Shown: positions 35,814-44,526, numbered from the stretch's first letter. The stretch is 64,000 nucleotides of DNA from Pontibacter amylolyticus (GCF_014638845.1 NZ_BMFP01000002.1:674053-738052), one strand, 5' to 3'. Notes: a model not told the origin generated them from the sequence alone. Made by a program: numbers and translations.

Positions 35814-36299
35814 TTATTGTTTATAGATGAGTACAGTGGCAAAAGCGGCCACGCCTTCTTTTTTGCCCACAAAGCCCAGGTGCTCGGTGGTGGTGGCCTT
35901 GATGGAAATGTCGTGCTCCGGTATACCCATCACTTTGGCCAGGCAGGCCTTCATATCAGGTATATGCGGGTTCACTTTCGGCTCCTGCAGACAGATAGTC
36001 GAGTCGATGTTGCCGATTTCGTAGCCTTCGCGGGAGAGCAGGTGCACCACTTCCTTGAGCAGGATCTTGCTGTCGATGCCCTTGTATTGCGGGTCTTTGT
36101 CGGAGAAGTGGAAGCCGATGTCGCGCATGTTGGCGGCACCCAGCAGGGCGTCGCAGATGACGTGGGTCAGCACATCGGCGTCGGAATGGCCCAGTGCCCC
36201 GTGCGTGTGCGGAATCTTGATGCCACCGAGCCAGAAGTCCAGCCCTTCCTGCAGTTGGTGCACATCGTAGCCGAAGCCCGTTCGTATTTTAAATTTCAT
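35814..36299 (-). CDS. ispF: 2-C-methyl-D-erythritol 2,4-cyclodiphosphate synthase
   Basis: Fifth step of the MEP isoprenoid pathway: releases CMP from CDP-ME-2-phosphate to give the cyclic diphosphate. 161 residues, trimer fold. Zinc ligands Asp12 and His14 in GFGYDVHQL and the third His in HTHGALGHSDADVLTHVICDALLGAA; IGFHFSDKD and TTTEHLGFVGKKEGVAAFA complete the signature. Standing in front of an M28 peptidase gene, with which it probably shares a transcript; the combination has no evident functional meaning. Confidence 0.97.
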   Translation of the reverse strand: MKFKIRTGFGYDVHQLQEGLDFWLGGIKIPHTHGALGHSDADVLTHVICDALLGAANMRDIGFHFSDKDPQYKGIDSKILLKEVVHLLSREGYEIGNIDSTICLQEPKVNPHIPDMKACLAKVMGIPEHDISIKATTTEHLGFVGKKEGVAAFATVLIYKQ

Positions 36300-36432
36300 A
36301 GTGCGTGTTGAAGGTATAGCGCCTGCCTTGTACGGCAGGTATAAAAAGTAAATATAGTTTCTTTTACGCTTTTGTCATGAATGGGCAGGCGCATTTTTCA
36401 AGGGTATAGACTGAAAGCAGAGAGAAAGGTTT

Positions 36433-36475
36433 AAAAAGCAAGCGCCAGCCACCGGTTAGGGTAGCTGGCGCTTGC
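36433..36475 (-). terminator. Terminator of the OYE-family reductase gene
   Basis: Read on the minus strand, GCAAGCGCCAGCTACC and GGTGGCTGGCGCTTGC form a 16-base-pair stem with one G-U pair, followed by TTTTTAAA, 22 bases after the stop at 36498. Confidence 0.88.
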
Positions 36476-36497
36476 CTGTGCTGATTTTAAAAAGGAC

Positions 36498-37598
36498 TTA
36501 GGCTTCCACCTCTGCCAATGTCGGGTAATCCACGTAGCCTTCCGGACCGGGAGCGTAGAACTTGCTTGGGTCTGGCTGCTGCAGCTCAGCGTTCTGGGCA
36601 AAGCGCTCCACCAGATCCGGGTTGCCAATGAACGGCACTCCGAAGGCCACCATGTCAGCGTCGCCATCGGCAATTACCTGGTTACCTGTCTCCTGTTTAA
36701 AGCCTCCGTTGATGATCAGGTTGCCGCTGTACTTCGCGCGGTAGCGCTTGGCCACTTGCGGCTCAATGTGCGGCACATCCTTGTTGGCCGGCGATGCCTC
36801 CGTCAAGTGCACGTAGGCCAGGCTATACCTGTTCAGCTGCTCTACAATGTAGTCGAAGGTCGGAATGGTGTCCTCGTTTACGGTGATGCCGAAGCCGCCG
36901 TGCATGCTGGGGTTCAGGCGTACACCGATACGGTGCTGCGGCACTACTTCCTTAATGGCATCCAAAACTTCGAACAGGATGCGGGCACGGTTCTTGGCAG
37001 AGCCACCGTACTCATCGGTGCGCACGTTGGCAGTGCTCACAAAGAACTGGTGCAACAGGTAGCCATTGGAGGCGTGCACTTCCACCCCGTCAAAACCGGC
37101 ATCGATGGCGTTACGGGCGGCCAGCTTAAAGTCCTGCACAATCTGCTTTATCTCCGGGATGGTCAGCTCATGCGGCGTAACGGTATCTTTGAAGCCCTCT
37201 GGCGTGTAAGCCTTGTCGTTCGGGTTAATGGGCGATGGGGCAACGGGCAGTTTTCCGCCGTGGAAGTCGGGATGCGACATGCGGCCTACGTGCCACAGCT
37301 GCGCGAAAATCTTGCCTCCTTCTGCGTGTACAGCCTTGGTTACTTTCTTCCAGCCGGCTACCTGCTCAGCGCTGTGAATGCCGGGCGTGTTGATATACCC
37401 TACGGCCTGCTCCGAGATCTGCGTTCCCTCACTGATGATCAACCCGGCGCTGGCACGCTGGGCATAGTAAGTGGCCATCAGGTCGTTGGCAGCGTTGTCT
37501 TCGTTATCGGCACGGCTGCGCGTCATAGGCGCCATGATCACACGGTTCTTCAGTTCTAAATCGTGAAGCTTTATGGGTTTTAAAAGTGGTTGTGACAT
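36498..37598 (-). CDS. Old yellow enzyme family alkene reductase
   Basis: 366-residue FMN-dependent ene-reductase using NADPH on activated alkenes such as quinones and nitro compounds. Family blocks: VIMAPMTRSRADNEDNAANDLMATYYAQRASAGLIISEGTQ, QLWHVGRMSHPDF, the substrate-binding pair in VEVHASNGYLLHQFF (His and Asn), TDEYGGSAKNRARILFEV, and GGFKQETGNQVIADGDADMVAFG for the FMN phosphate. Third gene after marR and the aldo/keto reductase in the same direction; the 354-base spacer before it contains an 11-base direct repeat and a palindromic element, so it likely has its own promoter. Confidence 0.94.
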   Translation of the reverse strand: MSQPLLKPIKLHDLELKNRVIMAPMTRSRADNEDNAANDLMATYYAQRASAGLIISEGTQISEQAVGYINTPGIHSAEQVAGWKKVTKAVHAEGGKIFAQLWHVGRMSHPDFHGGKLPVAPSPINPNDKAYTPEGFKDTVTPHELTIPEIKQIVQDFKLAARNAIDAGFDGVEVHASNGYLLHQFFVSTANVRTDEYGGSAKNRARILFEVLDAIKEVVPQHRIGVRLNPSMHGGFGITVNEDTIPTFDYIVEQLNRYSLAYVHLTEASPANKDVPHIEPQVAKRYRAKYSGNLIINGGFKQETGNQVIADGDADMVAFGVPFIGNPDLVERFAQNAELQQPDPSKFYAPGPEGYVDYPTLAEVEA

Positions 37599-37606
37599 TT
37601 TATATG

Positions 37607-37651
37607 AATTGTTGATTTTTAAATAAATTGTTGATTGTTAAATTGTTAAAT
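37607..37651. promoter_or_regulatory. AATTGTTGATT direct repeats upstream of the OYE gene
   Basis: AATTGTTGATT at 37607-37617 and 37626-37636 (19 bases apart) with a partial third AATTGTTAAAT at about 37641, ending 9 bases before the start codon on the minus strand. AT-rich and possibly a promoter/operator region. Confidence 0.35.
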
Positions 37652-37758
37652 GGTTGGATGCACGATTTGAGGCAAATCGGGATTTGCTCTTGCATATCTT
37701 TTCAGAATCAGGATCTATAAAATCTTCAAGATTTCCGAAAAGGCTGGGCTAATCCGCT

Positions 37759-37881
37759 GCCCTCGCTCGCGTCCGGCGAATGTGCGTGATTCAGTGGCGT
37801 CCCGCCACTTGTGCCGGAGGCACAAATTACAGCGGCCAGCGTCCGCCATATACCTCACACTCGCGGGACGCGAACGAGGGC
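37759..37881. repeat. Compound palindromic intergenic element
   Basis: 26-base outer arms GCCCTCGCTCGCGTCC… (37759-37784) and its imperfect inverse (37856-37881, three mismatches) enclose AGTGGCG TCC CGCCACT (37793-37809) and TTGTGCC GGA GGCACAA (37809-37825). The outer sequence recurs at 20852-20876. This fills the spacer before the OYE gene; the following 37889-37952 is a CTTTCTAC/CTTTCTAA microsatellite running up to the aldo/keto reductase stop. Confidence 0.8.
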
Positions 37882-37952
37882 TATAATTTTACCTTTCTAC
37901 CTTTCTAACTTTCTACCTTTCTACCTTTCTACCTTTCTGCCTTCTAAACTTT

Positions 37953-38780
37953 CTAACTTACCGTATCCCAGTCCGGAGCGAAGGACGGATTGACCACCCG
38001 CTGGTTATCCTTTTTCAGCTGATCGATCTGGGCGACGTCTTCTGCTGACAGCTCAAAGTCGAAAATGTTCAGGTTGTCTTTCAATCGCTCCGTTTTGGAA
38101 GTTCTGGGTATAGCCATCACACTGTCCTGCTGCACGAGCCAGCGCAGCGATACCTGCACCTCATTCTTGCCGTACTTTTCGCCTATACCTTTCAGGACGG
38201 GGTTGCCCAGCACCTTGCCTTGCGCGATCGGGCTGTAGGCCGTCAGCGAAATGCCATGCCCGCGCAGGTAGGTATAGAGCTTCGTCTGGTTGATGAGCGG
38301 ATGATATTCTACCTGGTTGGTGATGATATCGGCACCGGTGGCCAGCACCTGGTCCAGGAGGGCAGTGGGGTGGTTGCTGACGCCGATGTGTTTGGTGTAG
38401 CCTTTGCGCTGGGCTTCCATCAACTGGTCCATGTACTCTGTCACGGGCACATTTGGGTTCGGCCAGTGGATCAGCAACAGGTCCACGCAATCGGTTTTGA
38501 GCTGGCGCAGGCTTTCCTTTACTGAGGGCATAAAATCCTTCTTTGAGAGATGCTCCCGGAAAACCTTCGTGGTCAGGAAAATATCGTCGCGGTCTATACC
38601 TGAATCCTTGATAGCCGCGCCAACACCCGACTCGTTCTTGTATGCCTGCGCCGTATCAATGTGGCGATAGCCCTCCGAAAGGGCAGCGACCGTTATCTTG
38701 CGGGCCAGGTCGTTCTCTAACTGGAAAGTACCCAGGCCTAAAGCAGGTATAGTGGCGCCTTTTATAGTGATATGCTTCAT
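37953..38780 (-). CDS. Aldo/keto reductase
   Basis: 275-residue NADPH-dependent AKR of the 5-type (bacterial 2,5-diketo-D-gluconate reductase-like). Catalytic tetrad visible: Asp and Tyr in YRHIDTAQAYKNESGVG, Lys in FLTTKVF, His in LLIHWPNPN. Cofactor end AIPRTSKTERLKDNLNIFDFEL. Substrate unknown, likely reactive aldehydes. Its ATG is 57 bases after the marR stop; the promoter region carries a palindrome nearly identical to the one before marR, so it is probably regulated by it. Confidence 0.94.
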   Translation of the reverse strand: MKHITIKGATIPALGLGTFQLENDLARKITVAALSEGYRHIDTAQAYKNESGVGAAIKDSGIDRDDIFLTTKVFREHLSKKDFMPSVKESLRQLKTDCVDLLLIHWPNPNVPVTEYMDQLMEAQRKGYTKHIGVSNHPTALLDQVLATGADIITNQVEYHPLINQTKLYTYLRGHGISLTAYSPIAQGKVLGNPVLKGIGEKYGKNEVQVSLRWLVQQDSVMAIPRTSKTERLKDNLNIFDFELSAEDVAQIDQLKKDNQRVVNPSFAPDWDTVS

Positions 38781-38805
38781 AGTTTTTGTTTCGGTGTGTA
38801 CATTA

Positions 38806-38819
38806 TTTGTGTATACAAA
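38806..38819. promoter_or_regulatory. Predicted MarR operator before the aldo/keto reductase gene
   Basis: TTTGTGTATACAAA, flanked by A and T, one mismatch from the perfect palindrome TTTGTATATACAAA found before marR. It lies 26 bases before the reductase start codon, where binding would block transcription. Confidence 0.65.
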
Positions 38820-38837
38820 TATCTGAGTAAATTTTTT

Positions 38838-39287
38838 TTAGCCCCTGAGTTTGTCCAGCAACTTGCTTACCAAGACGGCTTCTTCCTGCGTCAGGCTATG
38901 AAAGCGCTGAAAGAAAGCGGGCATTTGCTCGTCTATCTGGTTTAGCAAGTCCATACCTTTGGGGGTCAGTCTTAACTCGATCATGCGGCGGTTGGCCTGG
39001 CAGATGTCGCGGGTCACGTAACCTTTCTCGATCAGCTTATCCACCAATCGGGTTACGTTGGAGTTGCGGTCCACCATGCGTTCCTGTACCTCGCCAAAGC
39101 AAACAGGCTTCGGCTGCTGCCCACGCACAATGCTGAGCACGTTGTGCTGCTGCAGTGTGAGCCCAAACTGCTTGAAGAAAGGTATAAACTGCTGGTTCAG
39201 CCAATTGTTTGTGAACAGCAGATTGACCACCATCCGACGGTGATCGTCCTTAAAGTCTTTCTGCTGTATTTCGTCTTCTATCCGCAT
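38838..39287 (-). CDS. MarR-family transcriptional regulator
   Basis: 149 residues, winged helix-turn-helix repressor. The DNA-binding segment NVTRLVDKLIEKGYVTRDICQANRRMIELRLTPKG (about 77-111) is typical, with the RRMIELRLT wing. No redox Cys pair of the OhrR type except an isolated Cys; ligand unknown. The first gene of a probable marR-AKR-OYE detoxification operon, with predicted operators before marR itself and before the AKR gene, indicating autoregulation. Confidence 0.93.
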   Translation of the reverse strand: MRIEDEIQQKDFKDDHRRMVVNLLFTNNWLNQQFIPFFKQFGLTLQQHNVLSIVRGQQPKPVCFGEVQERMVDRNSNVTRLVDKLIEKGYVTRDICQANRRMIELRLTPKGMDLLNQIDEQMPAFFQRFHSLTQEEAVLVSKLLDKLRG

Positions 39288-39320
39288 AGGCTGGTTGTTG
39301 GTGCAAAGTTAAACACGTTG

Positions 39321-39334
39321 TTTGTATATACAAA
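39321..39334. promoter_or_regulatory. Predicted MarR operator before marR
   Basis: Perfect 14-base palindrome TTTGTATATACAAA, 33 bases before the marR start codon; a one-mismatch copy stands before the next gene. The repetition within one group argues for a specific operator. Confidence 0.7.
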
Positions 39335-39395
39335 TGTTATGCCCAAAAAGTTGCCTCGACAGGTTATTTGACTCAAGAACAGAAAGAGAATTTCC

Positions 39396-39836
39396 CTAGT
39401 CCCAGTAAGGTTGCCGGAGTTGCTGGCCGTCTGCTGAGTAAACAACCTCAACCTCTGTGGATTTGCTTTTGAGTATTACCTGATAGGACGTGATGTGGTC
39501 TTTTACGAATGCTTCTGCCTCCTCAAGCTGATAGTTTGGGTAGTTTCTGGCGATAGAATGAGCAACGGCTTCGGGTAGTTCTGATGCAGGTATAGCACGT
39601 TTGTACTGCGCCAGCTTTCCTGATTGCTGGAAGAGGGCGCTATGCTCAGCGGCATGCACGGTAAAGTCCGCTTCGTAGTCCTGGCCGCTTTTCTCCCAGG
39701 CAATATCGAAGGCAAGAGGAAAGGTGGCCAGCAAATTCTGACGCACCTCCAACGGCACCTTTTCGGGTATGACGTCATCATCACAGGAAGTCAGAAGTCC
39801 GGCAGAAAGTATGGCGACGATGAGTTGCTGCTTCAT
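39396..39836 (-). CDS. PepSY-like lipoprotein 1
   Basis: 146 residues. Lipobox LLTSC (Cys18), then two PepSY-like repeats: VPLEVRQNLLATFPLAFDIAWEKSGQDYEADFTV and ELPEAVAHSIARNYPNYQLEEAEAFVKD…SYQVILKSKSTEVEVVYSADGQQLRQPYWD. Such Bacteroidota putative beta-lactamase-inhibitor-like (PepSY-like) proteins bind unknown periplasmic partners. It is paralogous to 40074-40526, sharing the YEADF and SADGQxxxxxYWD ends; the two lie in tandem but with a terminator between. Confidence 0.85.
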   Translation of the reverse strand: MKQQLIVAILSAGLLTSCDDDVIPEKVPLEVRQNLLATFPLAFDIAWEKSGQDYEADFTVHAAEHSALFQQSGKLAQYKRAIPASELPEAVAHSIARNYPNYQLEEAEAFVKDHITSYQVILKSKSTEVEVVYSADGQQLRQPYWD

Positions 39837-40021
39837 AAAAGGCTATAGAGGACAAGTAAGTAATCAAGGCCTAAGATTACAAATTAATTCTGAAGACAAT
39901 TTGTAGAAGACCTCAATTGTTGTATTCGGTTGTTGATGAGGTCACTAGCCCCAGGTATAAGGGGCGTCGTGGAGAAGGAGGAAATGAAAATAAACTGTTC
40001 TTAAGCTACCAGAAATAAAGT

Positions 40022-40046
40022 AGCCCGGAACGTGTTGCTCCGGGCT
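40022..40046 (-). terminator. Terminator of PepSY-like gene 2
   Basis: AGCCCGGA / TCCGGGCT stem with nine-base loop, 28 bases after the stop at 40074 on the minus strand, followed by ACTTTATTT. Confidence 0.65.
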
Positions 40047-40073
40047 TATTTTGTGGGTGTTCATCACAGGTAC

Positions 40074-40526
40074 TTAATCCCAGTAGGCCTGGTCTACCTT
40101 TTGGCCGTCGGCCGAGAAGACGAGTTTTTCATCCATGCTGGTCATATGGTCCAGTTCCACCTGATACAAAGTGTCGCCGTTCTGCACGAGCACTTCCGGG
40201 TCGTCTATTTTATGGTCAGCGTAGTTCTGGCTGATGGTCGCCCGGATGGCCTCGGGGAGATCAGTTTCAGGTATATCGTACTTATGTTTCAGCACAGTGC
40301 CCGATGCGTTGAGCATGGCGTTGTGGTCCACTCTGTCTACATCAAAATCGGCTTCGTAGTCCTCTCCCTTTTTCTCCCAGTCTATACCTGTTGCCTCCGG
40401 GAAGCTGCTCAGCAGGGCTTCGCGCACCGTGGCAGGCACGTCCTCGATCTTCATGTCATCATCGTTGCTATCACAGGATAGGAAGGTGCCGGTCATTAAA
40501 AGGAATGCAAAAGCGGTTGCTCTCAT
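40074..40526 (-). CDS. PepSY-like lipoprotein 2
   Basis: 150 residues. Lipobox TFLSC (Cys18) then acidic DSNDDD. Same two-repeat PepSY-like fold as its neighbour: VPATVREALLSSFPEATGIDWEKKGEDYEADFDV and DLPEAIRATISQNYADHKIDDPEVLVQNGDTLYQVEL, ending SADGQKVDQAYWD. Clearly a tandem duplication of the gene at 39396-39836, now considerably diverged; the acidic N-terminus suggests a different partner. Confidence 0.85.
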   Translation of the reverse strand: MRATAFAFLLMTGTFLSCDSNDDDMKIEDVPATVREALLSSFPEATGIDWEKKGEDYEADFDVDRVDHNAMLNASGTVLKHKYDIPETDLPEAIRATISQNYADHKIDDPEVLVQNGDTLYQVELDHMTSMDEKLVFSADGQKVDQAYWD

Positions 40527-40625
40527 GGTATTAAGTTTTATGTTTTAAAAAATTACTTATACCTAGTTACTGAGCGATTTTGAAGGAAATCTGGAGGAAC
40601 GGTGTTTTTACAAATTAATGGGAAT

Positions 40626-40663
40626 AAAAAAGCGACTACTGGTCACCCGCTAGTCGCTTTTTT
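40626..40663 (-). terminator. Terminator of the M16 peptidase gene
   Basis: AAAAAAGCGACTA / TAGTCGCTTTTTT stem with T-runs on both strands, 27 bases after the peptidase stop at 40691 on the minus strand; it also insulates the PepSY-like gene. Confidence 0.85.
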
Positions 40664-40690
40664 AATATTTTGAGAGGGGCTATACCTTGC

Positions 40691-41956
40691 CTAGGCCTCC
40701 TGCTCCACTGCTTGCTCCTTCTTCTCAGCCTTGTAAAGCAAAGTAGAGCAATTGTTCGGGTCGAGCACCTGCTTGGCGCAGCGCAGGATGTCCTGCGGGG
40801 TGACGGCCTGTATCTTTTCGCCCTCGGTGTTCACGAAGTTCGCGTCGCCGAGCAGTTTACCATAGGCCAGGTTCATGGCGCGGTTCAGGAGCTCGATCTC
40901 GGAGAACACAATGGAGGTCTCAGCCTGGTTCTTCACCTTGTTCAGCTCTTCCTCGTCCACCAGCTGCTCCATCAACTCTTTATTAATGGCCTCGATGGCG
41001 TCGTTTGCTTCCTGCAGGTCCACCCCTTCGTTGAGTTTGCCCTGAATGATCAGCAGACCCGGTTCGATGGAGCCCGTCACGGAGGCGGAGATGGAGTTGA
41101 ACAGTTTCTGCTCTTTCACCAGTTGCTCATACAGGCGTGAGGATTTGCCACGGCCCAGAATATCGCTGATCAGGTCGACGGCATAGTAGGCTTCGTGATT
41201 GCGGTGCGGCATGTGGTAGGCCTTGTAGATGGCGCTCAACGGCACGTCGGCGCTGGTCTCCAGCACACGCGGTGCCTGCTGCTTCGGCTCATGAGGTATC
41301 GCGCGCTCGTATTTCTCGCCGGCAGGTATAGGGCCGAACCATTTTTCGGTCAGCTCCTTCGCTTTTTCGAAGGTCACGTTGCCGGCCACCACCAGGATGG
41401 CGTTGCTTGGGGAGTAGTGTTTCCTGTGGAACGCTTTCACGATGTCCATGGTCGCGTCCTCGATGTGCGCGATCTCCTTGCCGATGGTCGCCCACTTGTA
41501 AGGGTGCTGTTCGTAGGCCAGCGGGCGCAGCTTGAGCCACACATCGCCATAAGGCTGGTTGAGGTAATTCTGCTTGAACTCCTCTACCACCACCTTGCGC
41601 TGCACCTCCAAACCGTGCTCGCTGAAAGCCAGGTCCAGCATGCGGTCCGATTCCAGCCAGAAGCCCGTCTCGATGTTCTGGGCTGGCAGCGAGAGGTAAT
41701 AGTTGGTGATGTCGGGGCTGGTGAAGGCGTTGTTTTCGCCGCCCACGCGCTGCAGGGGCTCGTCGTATACCGGTATGTTTTTAGAGCCGCTGAACATCAG
41801 GTGCTCAAACAGGTGCGCAAAGCCGGTGTGCTGCTCTACCTCGTCGCGGGAGCCCACGTCGTAGAGCACGTTCAGCACGGCCATGGGAGAGGTATGGTCT
41901 TCGTGCACGATCACACGCAGGCCGTTATCCAGCGTAAATTCCTCGAAATGTATCAT
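40691..41956 (-). CDS. M16-family zinc peptidase (insulinase/processing-peptidase type)
   Basis: 421 residues from the ATG at 41956 (MIHFEEFTLDNGLRVIVHED; nine extra codons upstream are possible). Inverted zinc motif HLFEH (His48, Glu51, His52) in TGFAHLFEHLMFSGS, the third ligand Glu about 75 residues later in EHGLEVQRKVVVEEF. No signal peptide, so probably cytoplasmic. The C-terminal half is the non-catalytic M16 repeat (SNAILVVAGNVTFEKAKELTEKWFG). A full M16 enzyme needs two such halves; here one polypeptide carries a complete catalytic plus non-catalytic pair, and likely dimerises. Confidence 0.93.
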   Translation of the reverse strand: MIHFEEFTLDNGLRVIVHEDHTSPMAVLNVLYDVGSRDEVEQHTGFAHLFEHLMFSGSKNIPVYDEPLQRVGGENNAFTSPDITNYYLSLPAQNIETGFWLESDRMLDLAFSEHGLEVQRKVVVEEFKQNYLNQPYGDVWLKLRPLAYEQHPYKWATIGKEIAHIEDATMDIVKAFHRKHYSPSNAILVVAGNVTFEKAKELTEKWFGPIPAGEKYERAIPHEPKQQAPRVLETSADVPLSAIYKAYHMPHRNHEAYYAVDLISDILGRGKSSRLYEQLVKEQKLFNSISASVTGSIEPGLLIIQGKLNEGVDLQEANDAIEAINKELMEQLVDEEELNKVKNQAETSIVFSEIELLNRAMNLAYGKLLGDANFVNTEGEKIQAVTPQDILRCAKQVLDPNNCSTLLYKAEKKEQAVEQEA

Positions 41957-42253
41957 AATCTTCTTCTCTTTAAAGGAAGGCAACCCTTGTTACCTTTGCC
42001 TGATTTCTTTCCTGTCATTTCTTTTTCAACAGCTATACCTTGTGCGCTGTTCAATCAAAACCGGCAAACACTTGCAGGCCTGACAGGTTTTCTGTAGCTT
42101 TTGCTCTCTTTACGGGCTTTCGGTTGCCGCTTGTTGCGTATGCCGGGGCCGGTAAGGCACGAAGTACCGAACAAATTTATAAATTAGCACCATAATCGGC
42201 GGCCTAAGCAAACGTTATGCTGCCATACCACAACGAATTTTTCGCATCACAAG

Positions 42254-44233
42254 ATGAACTATAACCGCAAAGAATACTCCGACGACGAACTGATCGCCTT
42301 ATATAAAGGTATACTGAAACCCCGCATGATTGAGGAGCGCATGCTCGTGCTGCTGCGCCAGGGCAAAGTGAGCAAGTGGTTTTCAGGTATAGGCCAGGAG
42401 GCTATCTCCGTAGGTTCGGCCATGGCCTTGGAGTCAGACGAGTACATTCTGCCGCTGCACCGCAACCTGGGTGTGTTCACGAGCCGCGAAGTGCCGTTGG
42501 ATAGACTCTTTGCGCAGTTCCAGGGCAAAAAAACGGGCTTCACAAAAGGCCGCGACCGCTCTTTCCACTTCGGCTCTAACGAGCACCACATCGTGGGCAT
42601 GATCTCGCACCTTGGTCCGCAGCTAGCCGTAGCCGATGGTATAGCCCTGGCAGATTTGCTGGATAACAAGGAGAAGGTGGCGCTGGTGTTCAGCGGCGAC
42701 GGCGGTGCCTCAGAAGGTGATTTCCACGAAGCGCTGAACGTAGCGGCTGTCTGGAACCTGCCGGTTATTTTCATGATCGAGAACAACGGTTACGGCCTTT
42801 CCACGCCGAGCAACGAGCAGTTCAAGTTCAAGCATTTTACTGACAAAGGTCCGGCCTACGGCATAGACGCCCTGCAAATCGACGGCAACAACATCATCGA
42901 GGTATACGACACCGTGCGTCAGGCTGCCTACAGCATGCGCAAGAACCCGCGTCCGATGCTGATCGAGGCCATCACCTTCCGCATGCGCGGACACGAAGAG
43001 GCCAGTGGTACCAAGTATGTGCCGCAGGAGCTGTTCGAGAAGTGGGCGAAAAAAGACCCGGTGGAGAACTTCGAAAAGTACCTGCTCGACGAAGTGATCC
43101 TGACGCCAAAAGCCATCGAAGGTATACGCGAAGAGATCAAAGCCGAGATCGAAGAAGGTCTGCAGACCGCCTTTGCGACACCAATGCCGGAAGCCAACCG
43201 CGAAGAGGAACTGGAGGACATGTACCGTCCTTTTGAGCAAGAAGTGATCAAACCTGCTTCAGATGCCAAAACTGAGCGGCGCTATGTAGACGCCATTTCG
43301 GACGGACTGCGCCAGAGCATGGAGCGCTATCCGGAACTGGTGCTGATGGGGCAGGACATTGCCGAGTACGGCGGTGTGTTCAAAATAACAGAGGGCTTTG
43401 TAGACAAGTTCGGCAAGGACCGTGTGCGCAACACGCCGCTTTGCGAGTCTGCTATACTAGGTATAGGTTTGGGTATGTCGGTGAAGGGCAAGAAGAGCAT
43501 GGTGGAAATGCAGTTTGCCGACTTTGTGAGTGCTGGTTTCAGCCAGATCGTGAACAACCTGGCCAAGAGCCACTACCGTTGGGGCCAGAACGCCGATGTG
43601 GTGGTGCGCATGCCAACAGGCGCCGGCACGGCCGCTGGTCCGTTCCACTCCCAGAGCAACGAGGCCTGGTTCTTCCATACCCCTGGTCTGAAGATCGTGT
43701 ATCCGTCTTCGCCTTACGATGCCAAGGGTCTGCTGAACGCCGCCATTGAAGACCCGAACCCGGTGATGTACTTTGAGCACAAGCTGCTCTACCGCTCCAT
43801 CTCGCAGGAGATTCCGGACGATTACTATACTGTCGAGATCGGCAAAGCCAGGCTGGTAGCTGAAGGATCGGATATTTCCATCATCACTTATGGCATGGGC
43901 GTGCACTGGGCCAAGCAGCTACAGCAGGAGATGACGGACATCAGCTTCGACATACTCGACCTGCGTTCGCTGCTGCCCTGGGACAAAGAAGCCGTGCGTG
44001 ATACCGTGGCCCGCACCGGCCGCGTGATTGTACTGCACGAAGACACCATGACGGGCGGTATAGGCGGCGAAATAGCGGCCTGGATCGGCGAGCATTGCTT
44101 CGAGCTGCTGGACGGACCGGTGACACGGGTTGCCAGTCTGGACACCGCCGTGCCGTTTGCGCCGCCGCTGGAGCAGGAGTTCCTGCCAAAGCAGCGCCTG
44201 CGCGAGAAGGTGGAGAGCATCATGGCGTTTTAG
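42254..44233 (+). CDS. Fused alpha/beta E1 component of a 2-oxoacid dehydrogenase
   Basis: 659 residues, thiamine-diphosphate-dependent decarboxylase of the branched-chain/pyruvate dehydrogenase type, here with E1-alpha (about 1-325) and E1-beta (about 340-659) in one chain. TPP/Mg site VFSGDGGASEGDFHEALNVAAVWNLPVIFMIENNGYG in alpha; beta starts at ERRYVDAISDGLRQSM and contains MGQDIAEYGGVFKITEGF and the C-terminal transketolase domain (ISIITYGMGVHWAKQLQQEM, VIVLHEDTMTGGIGGEIAAW). E2 and E3 are not adjacent; lipA, which makes the lipoyl cofactor of E2, is 2 kb downstream. Confidence 0.94.
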   Translation: MNYNRKEYSDDELIALYKGILKPRMIEERMLVLLRQGKVSKWFSGIGQEAISVGSAMALESDEYILPLHRNLGVFTSREVPLDRLFAQFQGKKTGFTKGRDRSFHFGSNEHHIVGMISHLGPQLAVADGIALADLLDNKEKVALVFSGDGGASEGDFHEALNVAAVWNLPVIFMIENNGYGLSTPSNEQFKFKHFTDKGPAYGIDALQIDGNNIIEVYDTVRQAAYSMRKNPRPMLIEAITFRMRGHEEASGTKYVPQELFEKWAKKDPVENFEKYLLDEVILTPKAIEGIREEIKAEIEEGLQTAFATPMPEANREEELEDMYRPFEQEVIKPASDAKTERRYVDAISDGLRQSMERYPELVLMGQDIAEYGGVFKITEGFVDKFGKDRVRNTPLCESAILGIGLGMSVKGKKSMVEMQFADFVSAGFSQIVNNLAKSHYRWGQNADVVVRMPTGAGTAAGPFHSQSNEAWFFHTPGLKIVYPSSPYDAKGLLNAAIEDPNPVMYFEHKLLYRSISQEIPDDYYTVEIGKARLVAEGSDISIITYGMGVHWAKQLQQEMTDISFDILDLRSLLPWDKEAVRDTVARTGRVIVLHEDTMTGGIGGEIAAWIGEHCFELLDGPVTRVASLDTAVPFAPPLEQEFLPKQRLREKVESIMAF

Positions 44234-44268
44234 CGGAAATTAAGGGGATTAAGTGTATATTGCTTGTG

Positions 44269-44472
44269 ATGCAGAAAAGTAGATATTGGGTAATGGGCCT
44301 GCTGTGCATGGCACTGCTGTTCGGAACGGGCTGCCAGCGCAAGGGTATACCTTGCCCGAAACCTGGGAAAACGGCCAAAGTGTCGGGCAAGAACGCCTCC
44401 GGGCTGGAGGCAGTGAGGGTAAACATGGACAAGAACGGACGTGTGAAGAAGAAGCGAATGGGAATTTTTTAA
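44269..44472 (+). CDS. Small basic lipoprotein, unknown
   Basis: 67 residues from the ATG at 44269; 35 bases after the dehydrogenase stop. Lipobox FGTGC (Cys22) followed by QRKGIPCPKPGK and a strongly basic mature part ending in VNMDKNGRVKKKRMGIF. The end resembles a segment of the next gene (…NMDAYTLKKGESGKVRKRQGLF), so the two may be relatives. No known family; role unknown. Confidence 0.6.
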   Translation: MQKSRYWVMGLLCMALLFGTGCQRKGIPCPKPGKTAKVSGKNASGLEAVRVNMDKNGRVKKKRMGIF

Positions 44473-44526
44473 GGGAGCAACCCCTATTCCCGAATTCAGT
44501 ATAACAACTGTAGACGGAAAGCTGTT

